A DNA stretch of 64,000 nt. Source: Pseudomaricurvus sp. HS19. Lineage in GTDB: Bacteria; Pseudomonadota; Gammaproteobacteria; Pseudomonadales; Cellvibrionaceae. Below, piece by piece: positions 25,401 to 34,598 of the stretch. The position numbers and the translations under genes were made by a program. Below the pieces are notes generated by a model. That model worked only from the letters and a program-made list of their open reading frames with translations. It had not been told where the DNA came from and ran no database searches. Each line of letters starts with the position of its first letter. Positions within the stretch are counted from its first letter, which is position 1. The stretch lies in NCBI RefSeq assembly GCF_009857815.1, contig NZ_WVVW01000002.1, forward strand, positions 434,001 to 498,000. The letters run 5' to 3'.

Positions 25401-28400
25401 GGCTGACGCCCTGGGGCTCGTCGTTCTGTTCAGCGGCTACCGTCTCCTCACCACCCAACTGCAGGCCGTCCGCTGTATCCACAAGGTTATCGGACACAGG
25501 GTCGCTTACCAGCCAGTCGCTGCTGCTGTCGTTGCTGGCCGCTGCGGCATTATCGTTCCAGGTAAGCTCGACACCCGGCAGCCCGGCGTCCTCGGCGGTC
25601 ACCGGATCCGGGTCACCGTCGTCGGTCGTGATAACCGGCAGCTCGTCAAAGCTGATGGTCTCGCCAATCCCGATGGTGTCGGACACATCGTCCGACACGA
25701 GCCAGCCACTGGTATCTTCTGTGCCGCCATCACCGGTGCCCTCATCCCCAAACGCCGGTGCGTCATAGGCGTGGGTATCCTGCGGGAGAGTGGTGAACTC
25801 GTCATTACCGGATAGCGGAGCCGTTTCGTTAAACGCTGAGGGCTCTTCAATAGACGCTGAGGGCTCCTCTATGTAAGCTGAAGGCTCTTCGATAAACGCT
25901 GAAGGCTCCTCTATGTAAGCTGAAGGCTCTTCGATAAACGCTGAAGGCTCCTCTATGTAAGCTGAAGGCTCTTCAATAAACGCGGAGGGCTCCTCAAACG
26001 CTGAGGGCTCTTCAACAACAGAGTCAAAGCCTTCACTGAGCAGCGGGATATCCGGGGCGTGCGCCTCAGCCAGGGTAGACAGTGCCTGCAACAGTTCAGC
26101 GGGGGCGTCGTTCAGGTTCTGTCCGGCGGCTACCGCATCCACCAAGTCCAGCAGCACTTCGTGGGCGTGTTGCAGGGTGGCAAAGTCATTGTCATTCAGA
26201 CCCTGCAGGTTGCCATCCAGGGTGTCATAGACCCGCGCCAGCTGGCAGCCGAGGACGGCCATGGGCGGCAGGTTAGCCTGTTGTGCACCGCGGGCCAGGG
26301 TATGTACTTCGGTCACCAGCTCCGGCAGGCGCTCCGGGTTGGCCGGCTGCTGCTGCCACTGTCGCAGAATTTCATCCGCATCCAGCAGCAGTTTCATCTC
26401 TTCGGCCATGAAGATGGAGAGCAGCTGTGGATCCACGGCTGCGGCCTTGCTCTCTTCCTGCTGGCGAATCAGTGGCCCGACCGTGCGATCGCGCAGTTCC
26501 GCCACCCGCGCCAGGTACTGGCTCAGGCGGGCAATGGTAATGTTTTGCTCGCCGGCGCGGATCTGCTCCAGGGCCTCGTGTGTGTAGACCGCGCCATCCT
26601 TGATCAGCTGCAGGATGTCGTCATCGATACTGACCTGGTAGGTGCGCAGCTCCTTGGCAAAACGCTCCAGCGGGGTCGCCAGCTCGGCCACCTCGTGCAC
26701 GTCCGCCATGTGAGCGCTGCCCTTGAGGGTGTGAAGGGCGCGCTGCATGGCTTCGCTTGGCGGCGAGTAGAGAGGCGCTGCCTGCTCCATCTCGGCCACA
26801 AACGCCTCGACTACCGCCAGGTGAGTCAGTGCTTCGGTACCAAAGATCTCCCACAGCACCGCGTTGGAATCGTCAGCTTCGTCGTCCAGCAGTCCCGCGG
26901 TGGAGTCCGCATCGGCTGCGACAGTCTCTTCATCCTGCAACAGCTCCTGCGGCTGCGCGCCCGTGCCGATGGCCTCGCCCCAGGCGGCCAGCTGGTGCAG
27001 CTTCGGCAGATCCGGTGTCGGCTGTTTGGCTTCAAAGGCGTCGATACAGGACGGCAGCACGCGGCGTACCCGGTCAATCAGGGCCACCTGCGTCTGGTGA
27101 GGCTGAACGGAGCCGTCGAGCACACGGTTGAGCATGTTTTCAATGCTCCAGGCCAGCTCGCCAATATCCAGGGCGCCCACCATACGACCACTGCCCTTGA
27201 GGGTGTGGAACGCACGACGGAATTCAGTCAGGGCTTCACTGTCATTGAAGTCACTGGCCCAACGCGGGAAAAACTCGTCGATGTTTTCCAGTACTTCCCG
27301 TGCTTCCTCGACGAAAATTTCGAGAATCTCATCGTCCAGCTCGTCAGCAGGGTGCATTTCGGCGGCGGCAGCATCGGTGAGCTCCGCTGACTCCGGGGCG
27401 GCCGTGGCAACAGAGATCGGCTCAACAACGTCATCGGCGGTAGTCTCCGACAAAGAGACATCATCATCACTGGCGACTGCCTCCACGGAGTGGTCGGGCG
27501 TTGCCGCCTCGTCCGCCATGTCGACGTTGTCGTAGATGAGCATCTCGCTGGCATCTTCCACCACATCATCGGCGTCATTGCTGCTGACCAGGGAGAGAGG
27601 CTGTACTGTTTCACTGCTGACTTTTTTGCCGAAGGGTTTGCCAACACCGTAGCCAAGAGACTCCACACTCTCTTCCGCCAGTGTCAGCAACATTTCGTCG
27701 GCGTCGTCGCGGTTACCACTCAGGCGCTCAAGGTAGTACTCCACACTGGCGATGGCATCGGCGAGGGTATCCAGTGCACCCCACTCCGGCGTGCGATCTC
27801 CACTCAGCAGTTCGTGCTGAATGTAAGCGCTGCAGGAGCGCAGGATTTCTGCCGGGCGCATCAGCGGAATGATGGTCAGTCCACCGCGCACTTCCTCCAG
27901 CAAGCGGGGTACATTCACCAGATGCTGGCCATCCCACTGGGATGCGATGTACTCAATGATGGAGTCCTTGGTCTGCTCGAGACCATTGCGCGCTTCGCGC
28001 AACACTGACTCCTGCGCCTGGCTGATCTGGACCTGGGCCGGGGTCTGCTGTGCCAACGCCGGCTCGCTGGCGGCAGCGGCCATGATGCTGAGACGCTGCT
28101 CGACATCCACAATCTGGTCTGCGGCGCGAGCCAGTATCTGGGGGGTGAGGCGGTCATGGGCGACCGCCTGCTCCAGGGCGTCGGCCTGATCCACAACGGC
28201 ACTGCGCAAATCGGCGACACCCAGAACCGAGAGGGTGTCAGCCACACGTTTCATGATAGGCAGGGCATCGGCTACGGCATTGTCGCGCTCGTGAGCCAGC
28301 TCCACTTCCAGCGCCTCTTTAATGGCAGAGAGCTCTTCGTTCAGGGCCTGCACCACAGTGCGGATGGTTTCCGGATCCGGTCCCATCAGGTAAGCGCTGT

Positions 28401-29307
28401 CGTTGCTGCCACTGTCCAGCAGCTGGTCGTAGAGATTGAAATCCTGCTTCAGTCGTTCAATACGCGGAGAGCTGTGACTGCTGCGCGCCACGTAATAGAG
28501 GACGTTTTTGATCAGTTCATCGCGGGGAAAGCTGGAGAGCGGCTTGGTACCGTACTGCACCAGAACACGGATTTCCTTTTCCAGCTGCCGCAATACGGAC
28601 TTGAAGGAGACGCTCAGATCCAGTTGATCGGCGTCCACCCCTTCCACCAGCGCCAGGGAGATGTCCCACAATGGCTGGCGGGCAGTACCGGAGGTCAATG
28701 TGAAAAGGCGACTGAATACTTTTTCCAGATAACGCAGGTTTTCATCAACGTTGACGCCCTTGATCAGGCCGGCCGCGGAGTACTGGTACATCTGGTGAAG
28801 CTTGTGCGCCAGGGCGCGAAACTGCACGTCGTTGGATTGCAACGGGTTAGGCGTGCCTCGTACCCGTTTGGCAGCACTGATGTCGGGGCTGAAAAACTGG
28901 CTTTCGGACAGCAGCTCTGCACCCCGTGCCACACGCAGGTCGTTGAGCAGAGGCAGCAGGCTGGCGGGGTCGTCCCGGCGTCGGTTTTTGGTCTGCTCCA
29001 GATAAATGGGCAGCTGCAGGATTGCGCGCATCAGCACTTCCTGCGCGTCACGCTCCTTCTGTACCGAGCCATTCATCATTGCCTGCGACACAGCTTCCAT
29101 CTCTTCGGCCAGCAGGGCAGCACCGAAGAATTCGATCATCTGCAAGCTGCCGTGTACCTGATGGATGTGGGTCAGGCAAAAACGGATACGGGTAGAGTCC
29201 TGCGGATTCTCCACGAAGGCTTCCAGCGACTGGCGAGCCAGATTGAGGGTCTCCTCAATCTCGCCGATTACCCAGTCCAACGCTGCAAAATTGCGGCTTT
29301 CTGCCAT
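22450..29307 (-). CDS. chpA: Giant hybrid histidine kinase ChpA of the type IV pilus chemosensory system
   Basis: The 2285-residue protein resembles ChpA of Pseudomonas. Several Hpt modules are visible: a divergent one at His49 (THIHQVHGSLQM), canonical ones at His701 (HTLKGSGRM), His859 (HTLKGSAHM) and His1503 (HTLKGGARL), and a degenerate one at His1002 (VHTLARG). A repeated EEPSA tract occupies about 1099-1160 and a long acidic linker runs to about 1460. The CheA core includes the dimerisation segment (SAELLEDLVNLAGETSISRG), the N box HMLRNAVDHGIE, DDGRGIDLERV and GRGVGMDVV. A CheW-like domain follows, then a receiver from residue 2158 with Asp2207 in LLDIEMPRMDGFE. It should phosphorylate PilG and PilH and so control pilus extension and retraction. 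Confidence 0.95.
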   Translation of the reverse strand: MAESRNFAALDWVIGEIEETLNLARQSLEAFVENPQDSTRIRFCLTHIHQVHGSLQMIEFFGAALLAEEMEAVSQAMMNGSVQKERDAQEVLMRAILQLPIYLEQTKNRRRDDPASLLPLLNDLRVARGAELLSESQFFSPDISAAKRVRGTPNPLQSNDVQFRALAHKLHQMYQYSAAGLIKGVNVDENLRYLEKVFSRLFTLTSGTARQPLWDISLALVEGVDADQLDLSVSFKSVLRQLEKEIRVLVQYGTKPLSSFPRDELIKNVLYYVARSSHSSPRIERLKQDFNLYDQLLDSGSNDSAYLMGPDPETIRTVVQALNEELSAIKEALEVELAHERDNAVADALPIMKRVADTLSVLGVADLRSAVVDQADALEQAVAHDRLTPQILARAADQIVDVEQRLSIMAAAASEPALAQQTPAQVQISQAQESVLREARNGLEQTKDSIIEYIASQWDGQHLVNVPRLLEEVRGGLTIIPLMRPAEILRSCSAYIQHELLSGDRTPEWGALDTLADAIASVEYYLERLSGNRDDADEMLLTLAEESVESLGYGVGKPFGKKVSSETVQPLSLVSSNDADDVVEDASEMLIYDNVDMADEAATPDHSVEAVASDDDVSLSETTADDVVEPISVATAAPESAELTDAAAAEMHPADELDDEILEIFVEEAREVLENIDEFFPRWASDFNDSEALTEFRRAFHTLKGSGRMVGALDIGELAWSIENMLNRVLDGSVQPHQTQVALIDRVRRVLPSCIDAFEAKQPTPDLPKLHQLAAWGEAIGTGAQPQELLQDEETVAADADSTAGLLDDEADDSNAVLWEIFGTEALTHLAVVEAFVAEMEQAAPLYSPPSEAMQRALHTLKGSAHMADVHEVAELATPLERFAKELRTYQVSIDDDILQLIKDGAVYTHEALEQIRAGEQNITIARLSQYLARVAELRDRTVGPLIRQQEESKAAAVDPQLLSIFMAEEMKLLLDADEILRQWQQQPANPERLPELVTEVHTLARGAQQANLPPMAVLGCQLARVYDTLDGNLQGLNDNDFATLQHAHEVLLDLVDAVAAGQNLNDAPAELLQALSTLAEAHAPDIPLLSEGFDSVVEEPSAFEEPSAFIEEPSAYIEEPSAFIEEPSAYIEEPSAFIEEPSAYIEEPSASIEEPSAFNETAPLSGNDEFTTLPQDTHAYDAPAFGDEGTGDGGTEDTSGWLVSDDVSDTIGIGETISFDELPVITTDDGDPDPVTAEDAGLPGVELTWNDNAAAASNDSSSDWLVSDPVSDNLVDTADGLQLGGEETVAAEQNDEPQGVSLFAPENEFDLPLSPEERHAPLRTHATFEDLSAPQDSGSTELFDSVSDDGLLDTGLDAGGVAAVENDDSTVPEFTDGFLVEAVDAAGDSFTGNDDTSGQSLYGDDNSPVDDVVLENDFAPVDELASDDSFATSVYGSDSPAAFGSDAAPQEAFDSSDIDPEIIEIFLEEAQELVEEVEQSVHDWSENWGLTSASEELKRALHTLKGGARLAGMVGVGNLAHDFETDVIRGADNNQIDHAFFARLNQYQDHILRGVEAVKSAMAGDGDLVAALLLQPAALDAESQPVTDEPSAGADEAIVVAEPEMPTPPADTAAAGDTSGAEILPFTPRDNIPVVSSGDDFSVPARRSGSSPAGGGTNAVASPLQARRSAPQEVVKVSAELLEDLVNLAGETSISRGRMEEQMSELGFAIEEMDATIGRLQEQLRRLDIETEAQILFRQEQMAELEDFDPLEMDRYSQLQQLSRSLIESASDLMDLKTTLSDKTRDTETLLLQQSRINTELQEGLMRSRMVPFSRMVPRLRRIVRQVASELNKRVNFELDNIEGEMDRTVLERMVAPLEHMLRNAVDHGIEAPGERMAAGKAETGRVILSLGREGGDVVLRLIDDGRGIDLERVRAKAIERGLMSAEARLSDSDVMQFILHAGFSTAENVTQISGRGVGMDVVNSEIKQLGGSMTINSRFGEGSEFVVRLPFTVSVNRALMVRIGEDRYAVPLNTIEGIVRVSPFELEHYYNNPDARFEYAGEQYQVRYLGTLLNSHARPKLEGQAMPLPVVLVRTAQNAVALQVDLLMGSREIVVKSLGSQFATVTGVSGATVMGDGSVVVILDPYAMIRQVAALAQMPETLLGEATEASVETVRKVLVVDDSVTVRKVTSRFLEREGYEVFTAKDGADAMVVLQDLVPDAMLLDIEMPRMDGFEVAKNVRSSSRLKDIPIIMITSRTGAKHRDRALGLGVNIYMGKPYQEDKLLENIRSVLGETVSGTGLQD
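25829..26013 (-). repeat. Tandem repeat in chpA encoding EEPSA units
   Basis: Nine head-to-tail copies encode EEPSA followed by F, Y or S and usually I (21-bp unit). Units with F and Y alternate, giving a 42-bp higher-order period. The copies are nearly identical in DNA, pointing to recent expansion by slippage or recombination, and in-frame copy-number change is likely between strains. They lie between the degenerate Hpt module at His1002 and the later Hpt at His1503, so they lengthen a flexible acidic linker. Confidence 0.9.
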
Positions 29308-29358
29308 GAGCAGATATCCCCTTACTTATAATTTAGGCGGCGGCGGACCATAAGCCCT

Positions 29359-30216
29359 TCAACGCCGGCGTACATACGCCTGAACCCTGTCATCAGCGAC
29401 TCGCTGCAGATCAGGGTGCACCCAATCAATGACTTCCCCAAGACCGATTACCAACATGCCACCGGGCTTCAGCCGCCGTGCCAGTTCGTTGAGAATCTCC
29501 CGGCGCCGCCAGCGCCGAAAGTAGATCAGCAGATTCTGGCAGTAGATAACATCCATCGGCACCAGTGGCATCTCAGCCACCTGCAGGACGTTGCCGTAGG
29601 AGAAGCAGACCCGTTCACGGATACCGCTGGTGACCTGCCAGTTATCCGCCCCCTGCGACACCGCCCGGAAGTAGCGCCGGCGCTCGTTATCGGTCAGCGG
29701 CTCCAGTCGTCGACTACTGTAGACCCCCTCGCGGGCGCGCTGCAGTGATGGCTGGCTGACATCCGTCGCGGTAATGCCAAACAAGGGTTCCAGTCCCGCC
29801 AACGCGAAACAGTCGTTGATAACCATGGCCAGTGAGTAGGGCTCTTCGCCGGTGGCGCAGCCCAGGCTCCAGGCCTCAAAGTTCTCCTGCAGCTGCTGGT
29901 TGTTAATCCGTGTCTGCACCAGGCGTCGCACGGCTTCGAGGGAATCCCGGTGACGAAAAAACCGGGTCTCCTTGACCAGCAAGCGGTCCACCAGAACCAG
30001 CCACTCCACCATCCCCTTGAGGCCGGCGGACACTTCATTGAAGTAGTGACCGTAATGATTGATCCCCAATTCGCGCATTCGCGCCGTCAGCTGCATCTGC
30101 AAAAAGCCCCGCTGGTGGGGAGCGACCTGTATCCCGGTACGCTCCTCCAGCAACCTGTTCCACTGCTCAAACTGCAGATCGGACAGCTCGGGGGATTTCT
30201 GCAAAGACCATGACAT
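29359..30216 (-). CDS. pilK: Chemoreceptor methyltransferase PilK (CheR-like)
   Basis: The 285-residue protein transfers methyl groups from S-adenosylmethionine to receptor glutamates. The N-terminal CheR domain holds MQLTARMRELGINHYGHYF, and the catalytic domain has RLLVKETRFFRHRDSLEAV, FEAWSLGCATGEEPYSLAMV (the SAM-binding loop with GCATGEE), FGITATDVSQPSLQRAREG and VIYCQNLLIYF. GGMLVIGLGEVIDW closes the fold. It lies between pilJ and chpA, the order of the Pseudomonas cluster, and should adjust PilJ against ChpB. Confidence 0.92.
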   Translation of the reverse strand: MSWSLQKSPELSDLQFEQWNRLLEERTGIQVAPHQRGFLQMQLTARMRELGINHYGHYFNEVSAGLKGMVEWLVLVDRLLVKETRFFRHRDSLEAVRRLVQTRINNQQLQENFEAWSLGCATGEEPYSLAMVINDCFALAGLEPLFGITATDVSQPSLQRAREGVYSSRRLEPLTDNERRRYFRAVSQGADNWQVTSGIRERVCFSYGNVLQVAEMPLVPMDVIYCQNLLIYFRRWRRREILNELARRLKPGGMLVIGLGEVIDWVHPDLQRVADDRVQAYVRRR

Positions 30217-30238
30217 ATATCTGCGATTCTACGGTCGC

Positions 30239-32428
30239 TTATACAGCGGACCGTTTCACCGGTTCTTCACCCTCTTCCATGGCATAAGCATCTGCATCAG
30301 CGTCATCCATGCTGAAATCCAGCGCCAACTCATCCGCCGCGGCATCACCGGCGGTCAGGTCGTCAGCGAAGGCGTAAGCGTCATCGTCCAGCTCAGGCTC
30401 GTCGTTAACCGCCTCTTCCGGCAGGGTGAAGCCAGCTACCGACTCACGCAGTTCCAGTGCCATCTCGGCCAGACGTCCAATCGAGTCTGCCGTCGCACCG
30501 GTACCGGCGGATGTCTGGGAAGTAATTTCCTGAATCACGTTCATCGTGTTGGAGATGTGGCCAGCAGATGTGGCCTGCTGACGGGCAGCGCTGGAAATGT
30601 TGTGAATCAGTTCTGCCAGGTTGGCGGATACGCCTTCAATCTCTTCCAGTGCAACACCCGCATCCTGTGCCAGGCGGGCGCCTCGTACCACCTCGGCGGT
30701 GGTTTGTTCCATCGAAATTACCGCTTCGTTGGTATCGTTCTGAATCGTTTTAACCAGCGCCTCAATCTGCTTGGTTGCCGCTGCAGAACGTTCCGCAAGA
30801 CGCTGTACTTCGTCCGCTACCACCGCAAAGCCTCGACCGGCGTCACCCGCCATCGATGCCTGGATGGCCGCGTTAAGTGCCAGAATGTTGGTCTGGTCCG
30901 CAATGTCGTTAATCAGAGATACGATGTCACCAATCTCCTGGGACGATTCACCCAGTCGTTTAATACGCTTGGAGGTGTCCTGAATCTGCTCACGAATGGT
31001 ATCCATGCCGTGGATGGTGTTCTGTACCACCTTGGCGCCGTTGTTCGCAATGGATACCGAGCGTTCCGCTACCGCCGCTGATTCAGAGGCGTTGGCAGAT
31101 ACCTGGTCAATGGTGACCGCCATTTCGTTAACCGCCGCCGATGCACCGGCAATCTCCTGCGCCTGGTGCTCGGATGCTTCGGCCAGGTGCAGTGCAGTTT
31201 GCTGGGTCTCTTCCGCCGCCGCCGATACGTCCACCGCGGTTTCGTTAATGCGCGATACCAGTACCCGCAGTTGGTCAATGGTGAAGTTAATGGAGTCAGC
31301 GATCGCACCGGTGAAGTCCTCGGTTACCGTCGCGGTGGTGGTCAGGTCACCGTCCGCAAGGTCCGCCAGTTCGTCCAGCAGTCGCATAATCGCTTCCTGG
31401 TTACGACTGTTGGTTTCCGCTGTCTCTTTCAGACGGCGGTTGGTGCCGCTATAGATGTTCACACCCAGTAACAGCAGGAACACAACGCCGAGGACACCCA
31501 GGCCCAGCGACGTGGAGTTGTTGTTACGGCGGGAGCTGGACAAGCCGGCGATACCATCTGACAGTTCGTTCAGGGCTTCCAGCAGCAGTGGCGAGTTATC
31601 CAGCAGGGCGTTGGCAGACTGACGGGCTTTAAACAGCGCAGGAGACGCCTCGAAGATATCCTGTACCGAGGAGCTCACAAACTGGAACAGGTCGGTAATA
31701 TCGTTGAGAGATTCCACCGCGTCCTTATCGGTTACGCGGGAGATACTCATGGCAACGTCGCCCTCTTTCATCCCCTGCAGTACTTTACCGAAGAGGTTGG
31801 CGTCGAGGTTGAACTGGTCCGCGGCAGTGTCGGCGTCGGTACCGCCCCGCAGCATCTTGTCAACGTTTCGTCCGATACGTTCCGCACGCCAGGACTGCAT
31901 CTGGGCTACCGCCACCTGATCCGCCGGTGCGTCATTTTCCAGCAGGATCTCTACAATGTAGTTGTGCTCGGCCTGCAGTTCGGGCAGCGATTCGTTCAGG
32001 GTGATCGCTACGTCGTTGAGGAAGATAATGGTGTCTTTGTTGTCGATGATGGTCTGCGCATCCGACTGCACCTTTTTCCAGATACCGCTGTAGCTGCCCA
32101 GCTCATCAGCCAGTGCAGCGCGGGTATTCGGGTCGGCAGCACTCAATTTGCCCCAGACCTGCTCCATACTTTTCAGTACCGACTGCAGTTCACCGAACGC
32201 CTCCTCGTTGCCGGAAGTGGCATCCCGTGACAGGGAGCTCACCCGGTATGAGTAGGCCCGCAAGTCCGCTGTCAATTGCAGATAATCCTGGTCGCGACTG
32301 GCATCGCGCTGCACCAGAATAATACTGACTACCGCGCCAACTAGAGCCATTACCAGGGCGATAACCAGAACCGTCACGGTTCGGTTTGCCCTGACAGCGG
32401 CAAAGACGTTACTGGATTGGTTTTTCAT
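30239..32428 (-). CDS. pilJ: Methyl-accepting chemotaxis protein PilJ
   Basis: The 729-residue receptor has a transmembrane helix near residues 18-38 ([20 protein letters not shown]), a large periplasmic region of about 250 residues with PilJ-N sensing sequence, and a second helix near residue 310 ([20 protein letters not shown]). A HAMP-like linker leads to a cytoplasmic signalling domain. Its hairpin tip ([20 protein letters not shown], then [18 protein letters not shown]) is the MCP signature. The C-terminus is long and acidic ([15 protein letters not shown]) and may be flexible. PilJ senses mechanical or chemical cues linked to pili and signals to ChpA through PilI. Confidence 0.93.
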   Translation of the reverse strand: MKNQSSNVFAAVRANRTVTVLVIALVMALVGAVVSIILVQRDASRDQDYLQLTADLRAYSYRVSSLSRDATSGNEEAFGELQSVLKSMEQVWGKLSAADPNTRAALADELGSYSGIWKKVQSDAQTIIDNKDTIIFLNDVAITLNESLPELQAEHNYIVEILLENDAPADQVAVAQMQSWRAERIGRNVDKMLRGGTDADTAADQFNLDANLFGKVLQGMKEGDVAMSISRVTDKDAVESLNDITDLFQFVSSSVQDIFEASPALFKARQSANALLDNSPLLLEALNELSDGIAGLSSSRRNNNSTSLGLGVLGVVFLLLLGVNIYSGTNRRLKETAETNSRNQEAIMRLLDELADLADGDLTTTATVTEDFTGAIADSINFTIDQLRVLVSRINETAVDVSAAAEETQQTALHLAEASEHQAQEIAGASAAVNEMAVTIDQVSANASESAAVAERSVSIANNGAKVVQNTIHGMDTIREQIQDTSKRIKRLGESSQEIGDIVSLINDIADQTNILALNAAIQASMAGDAGRGFAVVADEVQRLAERSAAATKQIEALVKTIQNDTNEAVISMEQTTAEVVRGARLAQDAGVALEEIEGVSANLAELIHNISSAARQQATSAGHISNTMNVIQEITSQTSAGTGATADSIGRLAEMALELRESVAGFTLPEEAVNDEPELDDDAYAFADDLTAGDAAADELALDFSMDDADADAYAMEEGEEPVKRSAV

Positions 32429-32560
32429 GCTACGCGCTCCTGACCGACGTTGCGTATTTGCCCTTACCAGTACTGAAAACGCGATGCCACTTTTGCCCGG
32501 GCCGGAACCCGTACAAACCGTGAAACACTTCGCCCTCGCTACCGCGGGCTGGATTGTTGT

Positions 32561-32663
32561 TAACCGGGTGACCGGTTATCAATTCCTGGTTTTATTAAAA
32601 CTATTTTTTACCCGTCGGCAGTTGTGCTGCACGACGGACACCCTGTGTTCATACCAACACAGG
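32561..32663 (-). other. Two strong hairpins between pilI and pilJ
   Basis: The 247-bp pilI-pilJ gap, unusual for such a compact operon, can form two perfect stems: TAACCGG with CCGGTTA around GTGA (32561-32578) and CCTGTGTT with AACACAGG around a 6-nt loop (32642-32663). Neither has a classic U-run. They could be processing sites or attenuators that set the PilJ level. No open frame in the gap has a credible start. Confidence 0.5.
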
Positions 32664-32675
32664 CCGACACCCGGC

Positions 32676-33248
32676 TTACGCCTGTGCGGCCTGCATAAAA
32701 TTCAGATCCAGCCTGAGACGGGAGGGATTGAACACCGCCCACTCAACACCGTTAACCCGGTAGCAACCATCACAGTAAGCCGCGACCGCGCCATCAACTT
32801 CGTAATCCGCGTCATAATCGGTGACCGGGAAGTGCTGCATCCCGTAGACCCGATCGACCATCAAACCGCTGTACAGGTCGTCCAGTTCCAGCACCAGTAC
32901 GCGCTGCTGTTTGCGGGAGGAGTGAATACGATCGTGCAGAAAGGAGGCCAGGTCACAGACCGGCAACAGACGGCCGCGGACATTGGCTACGCCGCGCACC
33001 CAGGGCTTTACACCCGGGATGCGGGTGTAATGTGGCACTTCCAGAATCTCCGACACTTCCCCCATCGGCGCCACAAACCGGCGCCCCAGCAGCTCGAAGG
33101 CCACCCCGCTCCACTGCGGGGTGATATCAACCTGTGCCGGCAAACCACGAGCGTGGCTGCGACACTGCAATGCCAGTGAAGCCAGCGCCTCGTAAGCGAC
33201 GCGGCTCCCCTGGTCAACGGCTTCGGCTGTAGAGTTATCCTCTGACAT
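32676..33248 (-). CDS. pilI: CheW-like adaptor PilI
   Basis: The 190-residue protein is a CheW domain adaptor that bridges PilJ and ChpA. VAFELLGRRFVAPMGEVSEI near residue 65, RIPGVKPWVRGVANVRGRLLP near residue 95 and VLVLELDDLYSGLMVDRVYG near residue 140 are the expected CheW blocks. The ATG at 33248 was used. It follows pilH by 24 bp on the same strand, in the conserved pilG-pilH-pilI-pilJ order. Confidence 0.92.
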   Translation of the reverse strand: MSEDNSTAEAVDQGSRVAYEALASLALQCRSHARGLPAQVDITPQWSGVAFELLGRRFVAPMGEVSEILEVPHYTRIPGVKPWVRGVANVRGRLLPVCDLASFLHDRIHSSRKQQRVLVLELDDLYSGLMVDRVYGMQHFPVTDYDADYEVDGAVAAYCDGCYRVNGVEWAVFNPSRLRLDLNFMQAAQA

Positions 33249-33272
33249 GCTTATTCCTGCAGCTTCTGCCGC

Positions 33273-33635
33273 TTACACCATGACTTCGCTGATGACCTGC
33301 ATCAGTTGTTTCTCATCCACCGGCTTGGTGAGATAGGCTTTGGCGCCCTGACGCAAACCCCAGACACGATCCGTCTCCTGATCCTTGGTGGAGACGATAA
33401 TGACCGGAATGTGCGACGTTTCCTTTGCCTTGCTCAGCTGGCGGGTGGCCTGAAAGCCATTCAGGCCAGGCATTACGATATCCATAAGCACCAGATCCGG
33501 CTGTTCCAATTTAGCCGTTGCTACTCCCATCTCACCCGCCTCTGCAGTGATGACGTTATGGCCATTCTTTTCCAGAATGGTGGTGAGTTTGTGAGTTTCA
33601 GTGGGTGAATCATCAACAATTAATACTTTTGCCAT
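33273..33635 (-). CDS. pilH: Response regulator PilH
   Basis: The 120-residue single receiver domain has the acidic pair in KVLIVDDSPTE, the phospho-acceptor Asp52 in LVLMDIVMPGLNGFQ, Ser in IIVSTKDQETD and Lys in AYLTKPVDEKQL. PilH accepts phosphate from ChpA and favours pilus retraction or acts as a phosphate sink. The start MAKVLIVDD at 33635 has AGGAG upstream; the longer frame starts on a non-ATG codon. It lies between pilG and pilI. Confidence 0.93.
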   Translation of the reverse strand: MAKVLIVDDSPTETHKLTTILEKNGHNVITAEAGEMGVATAKLEQPDLVLMDIVMPGLNGFQATRQLSKAKETSHIPVIIVSTKDQETDRVWGLRQGAKAYLTKPVDEKQLMQVISEVMV

Positions 33636-33774
33636 GGGCACTCCTGGATCGCCTTGCTTACCTATCGACCGGCTTTTGCCGATCGTCATTACATTGCTTT
33701 TCTGGTTTTTTTGTTAACTCAGTAGGCTCTCTGTATTCCAGCCATCTAACCCGTACAGGCGGCACACCCGATCG

Positions 33775-34170
33775 TCAGGATGCGCGACGTGCCTTCACGT
33801 GGGTTTCGATAGCGCCCAACAGTTCATTCTTGCTGAACGGTTTGGTGAGGTATTCGTCAGAGCCGACAATGCGGCCCTTGGCCTTGTCAAAAAGACCATC
33901 CTTACTGGAGAGCATAATGACCGGCGTCGACTTGAACTCGCTGTTGTTTTTGATCAGAGCACAGGTCTGATAGCCATCCAGGCGAGGCATCATGATGTCG
34001 ACAAAGATGATGTCAGGTCGGGTATCAGCAATCTTGGCGAGGGCGTCGAAGCCGTCTGTTGCCGTGATAACTGTACAACCTGCTTTATTCAGGAGGGTTT
34101 CAGCCGTCCGGCGGATGGTTTTACTGTCGTCAATAACCATCACCTTAAGGCTTTCAAGGTTCACATCCAT
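33775..34170 (-). CDS. pilG: Response regulator PilG
   Basis: The 131-residue protein is a single receiver: VMVIDDSKTIRRTAETLLNK at the start, phospho-acceptor Asp58 in IIFVDIMMPRLDGYQ, then VIMLSSKDGLFDKAKG and YLTKPFSKNELL. PilG promotes pilus extension and, in Pseudomonas, links ChpA to cyclic AMP and PilB activity. It is the first gene of the operon. The ATG at 34170 (MDVNLESL) is preferred over a TTG five codons upstream; GGGG lies further upstream. The gene is divergent from gshB. Confidence 0.93.
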   Translation of the reverse strand: MDVNLESLKVMVIDDSKTIRRTAETLLNKAGCTVITATDGFDALAKIADTRPDIIFVDIMMPRLDGYQTCALIKNNSEFKSTPVIMLSSKDGLFDKAKGRIVGSDEYLTKPFSKNELLGAIETHVKARRAS

Positions 34171-34598
34171 ACACTCTGACCCCAATACATTCTTATTGCT
34201 ATAGTCGACCGAACGCTGCCTTTATCGACAGTTCTGAACAGCACGTCTATTGCCCGCCCCTCATGGCAATCCTTACCACTTTATAAAACGCTTTTGCCAA
34301 GTGGTGTCCGACGAAACTGCCGGCCCCAGCTTCCATCCTTGGGCAACGCAGGGAAATATGGCTGCAACCCGGGGGCTGCCGCGACATGCCACGTTTTAAC
34401 ACACTCAATCGCTTTAATCTATAAGTGCCTGAAAGCAAACAGCTAAGTGGGATATTTGCATCCAGTTTGTCGATTCGGTACAGCAAACTGGTTATAAGCG
34501 TGCGGTAGTTCGCAAGCTCCCTCCCGCCTGTTGTTGCTTTCACCGGCGCTACGCCTTACCTTACAGCGCATTATCAGATCGCGACGGGGCCGTGCATC
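34171..34598. other. Divergent intergenic region between pilG and gshB
   Basis: This 428-bp gap must hold the promoters for the Chp operon (leftward) and for the gshB operon (rightward). No open frame in it looks coding. I see no hexamer pair that I can call with confidence on either strand. Confidence 0.6.

Noticed and set aside
25829-26013. A CRISPR-like array
   Set aside because: The repeats are contiguous without spacers and lie in frame inside chpA.
22360-29331. Several long plus-strand frames antisense to chpA
   Set aside because: ChpA is intact and well conserved on the minus strand; the plus-strand frames arise from GC-biased third positions.
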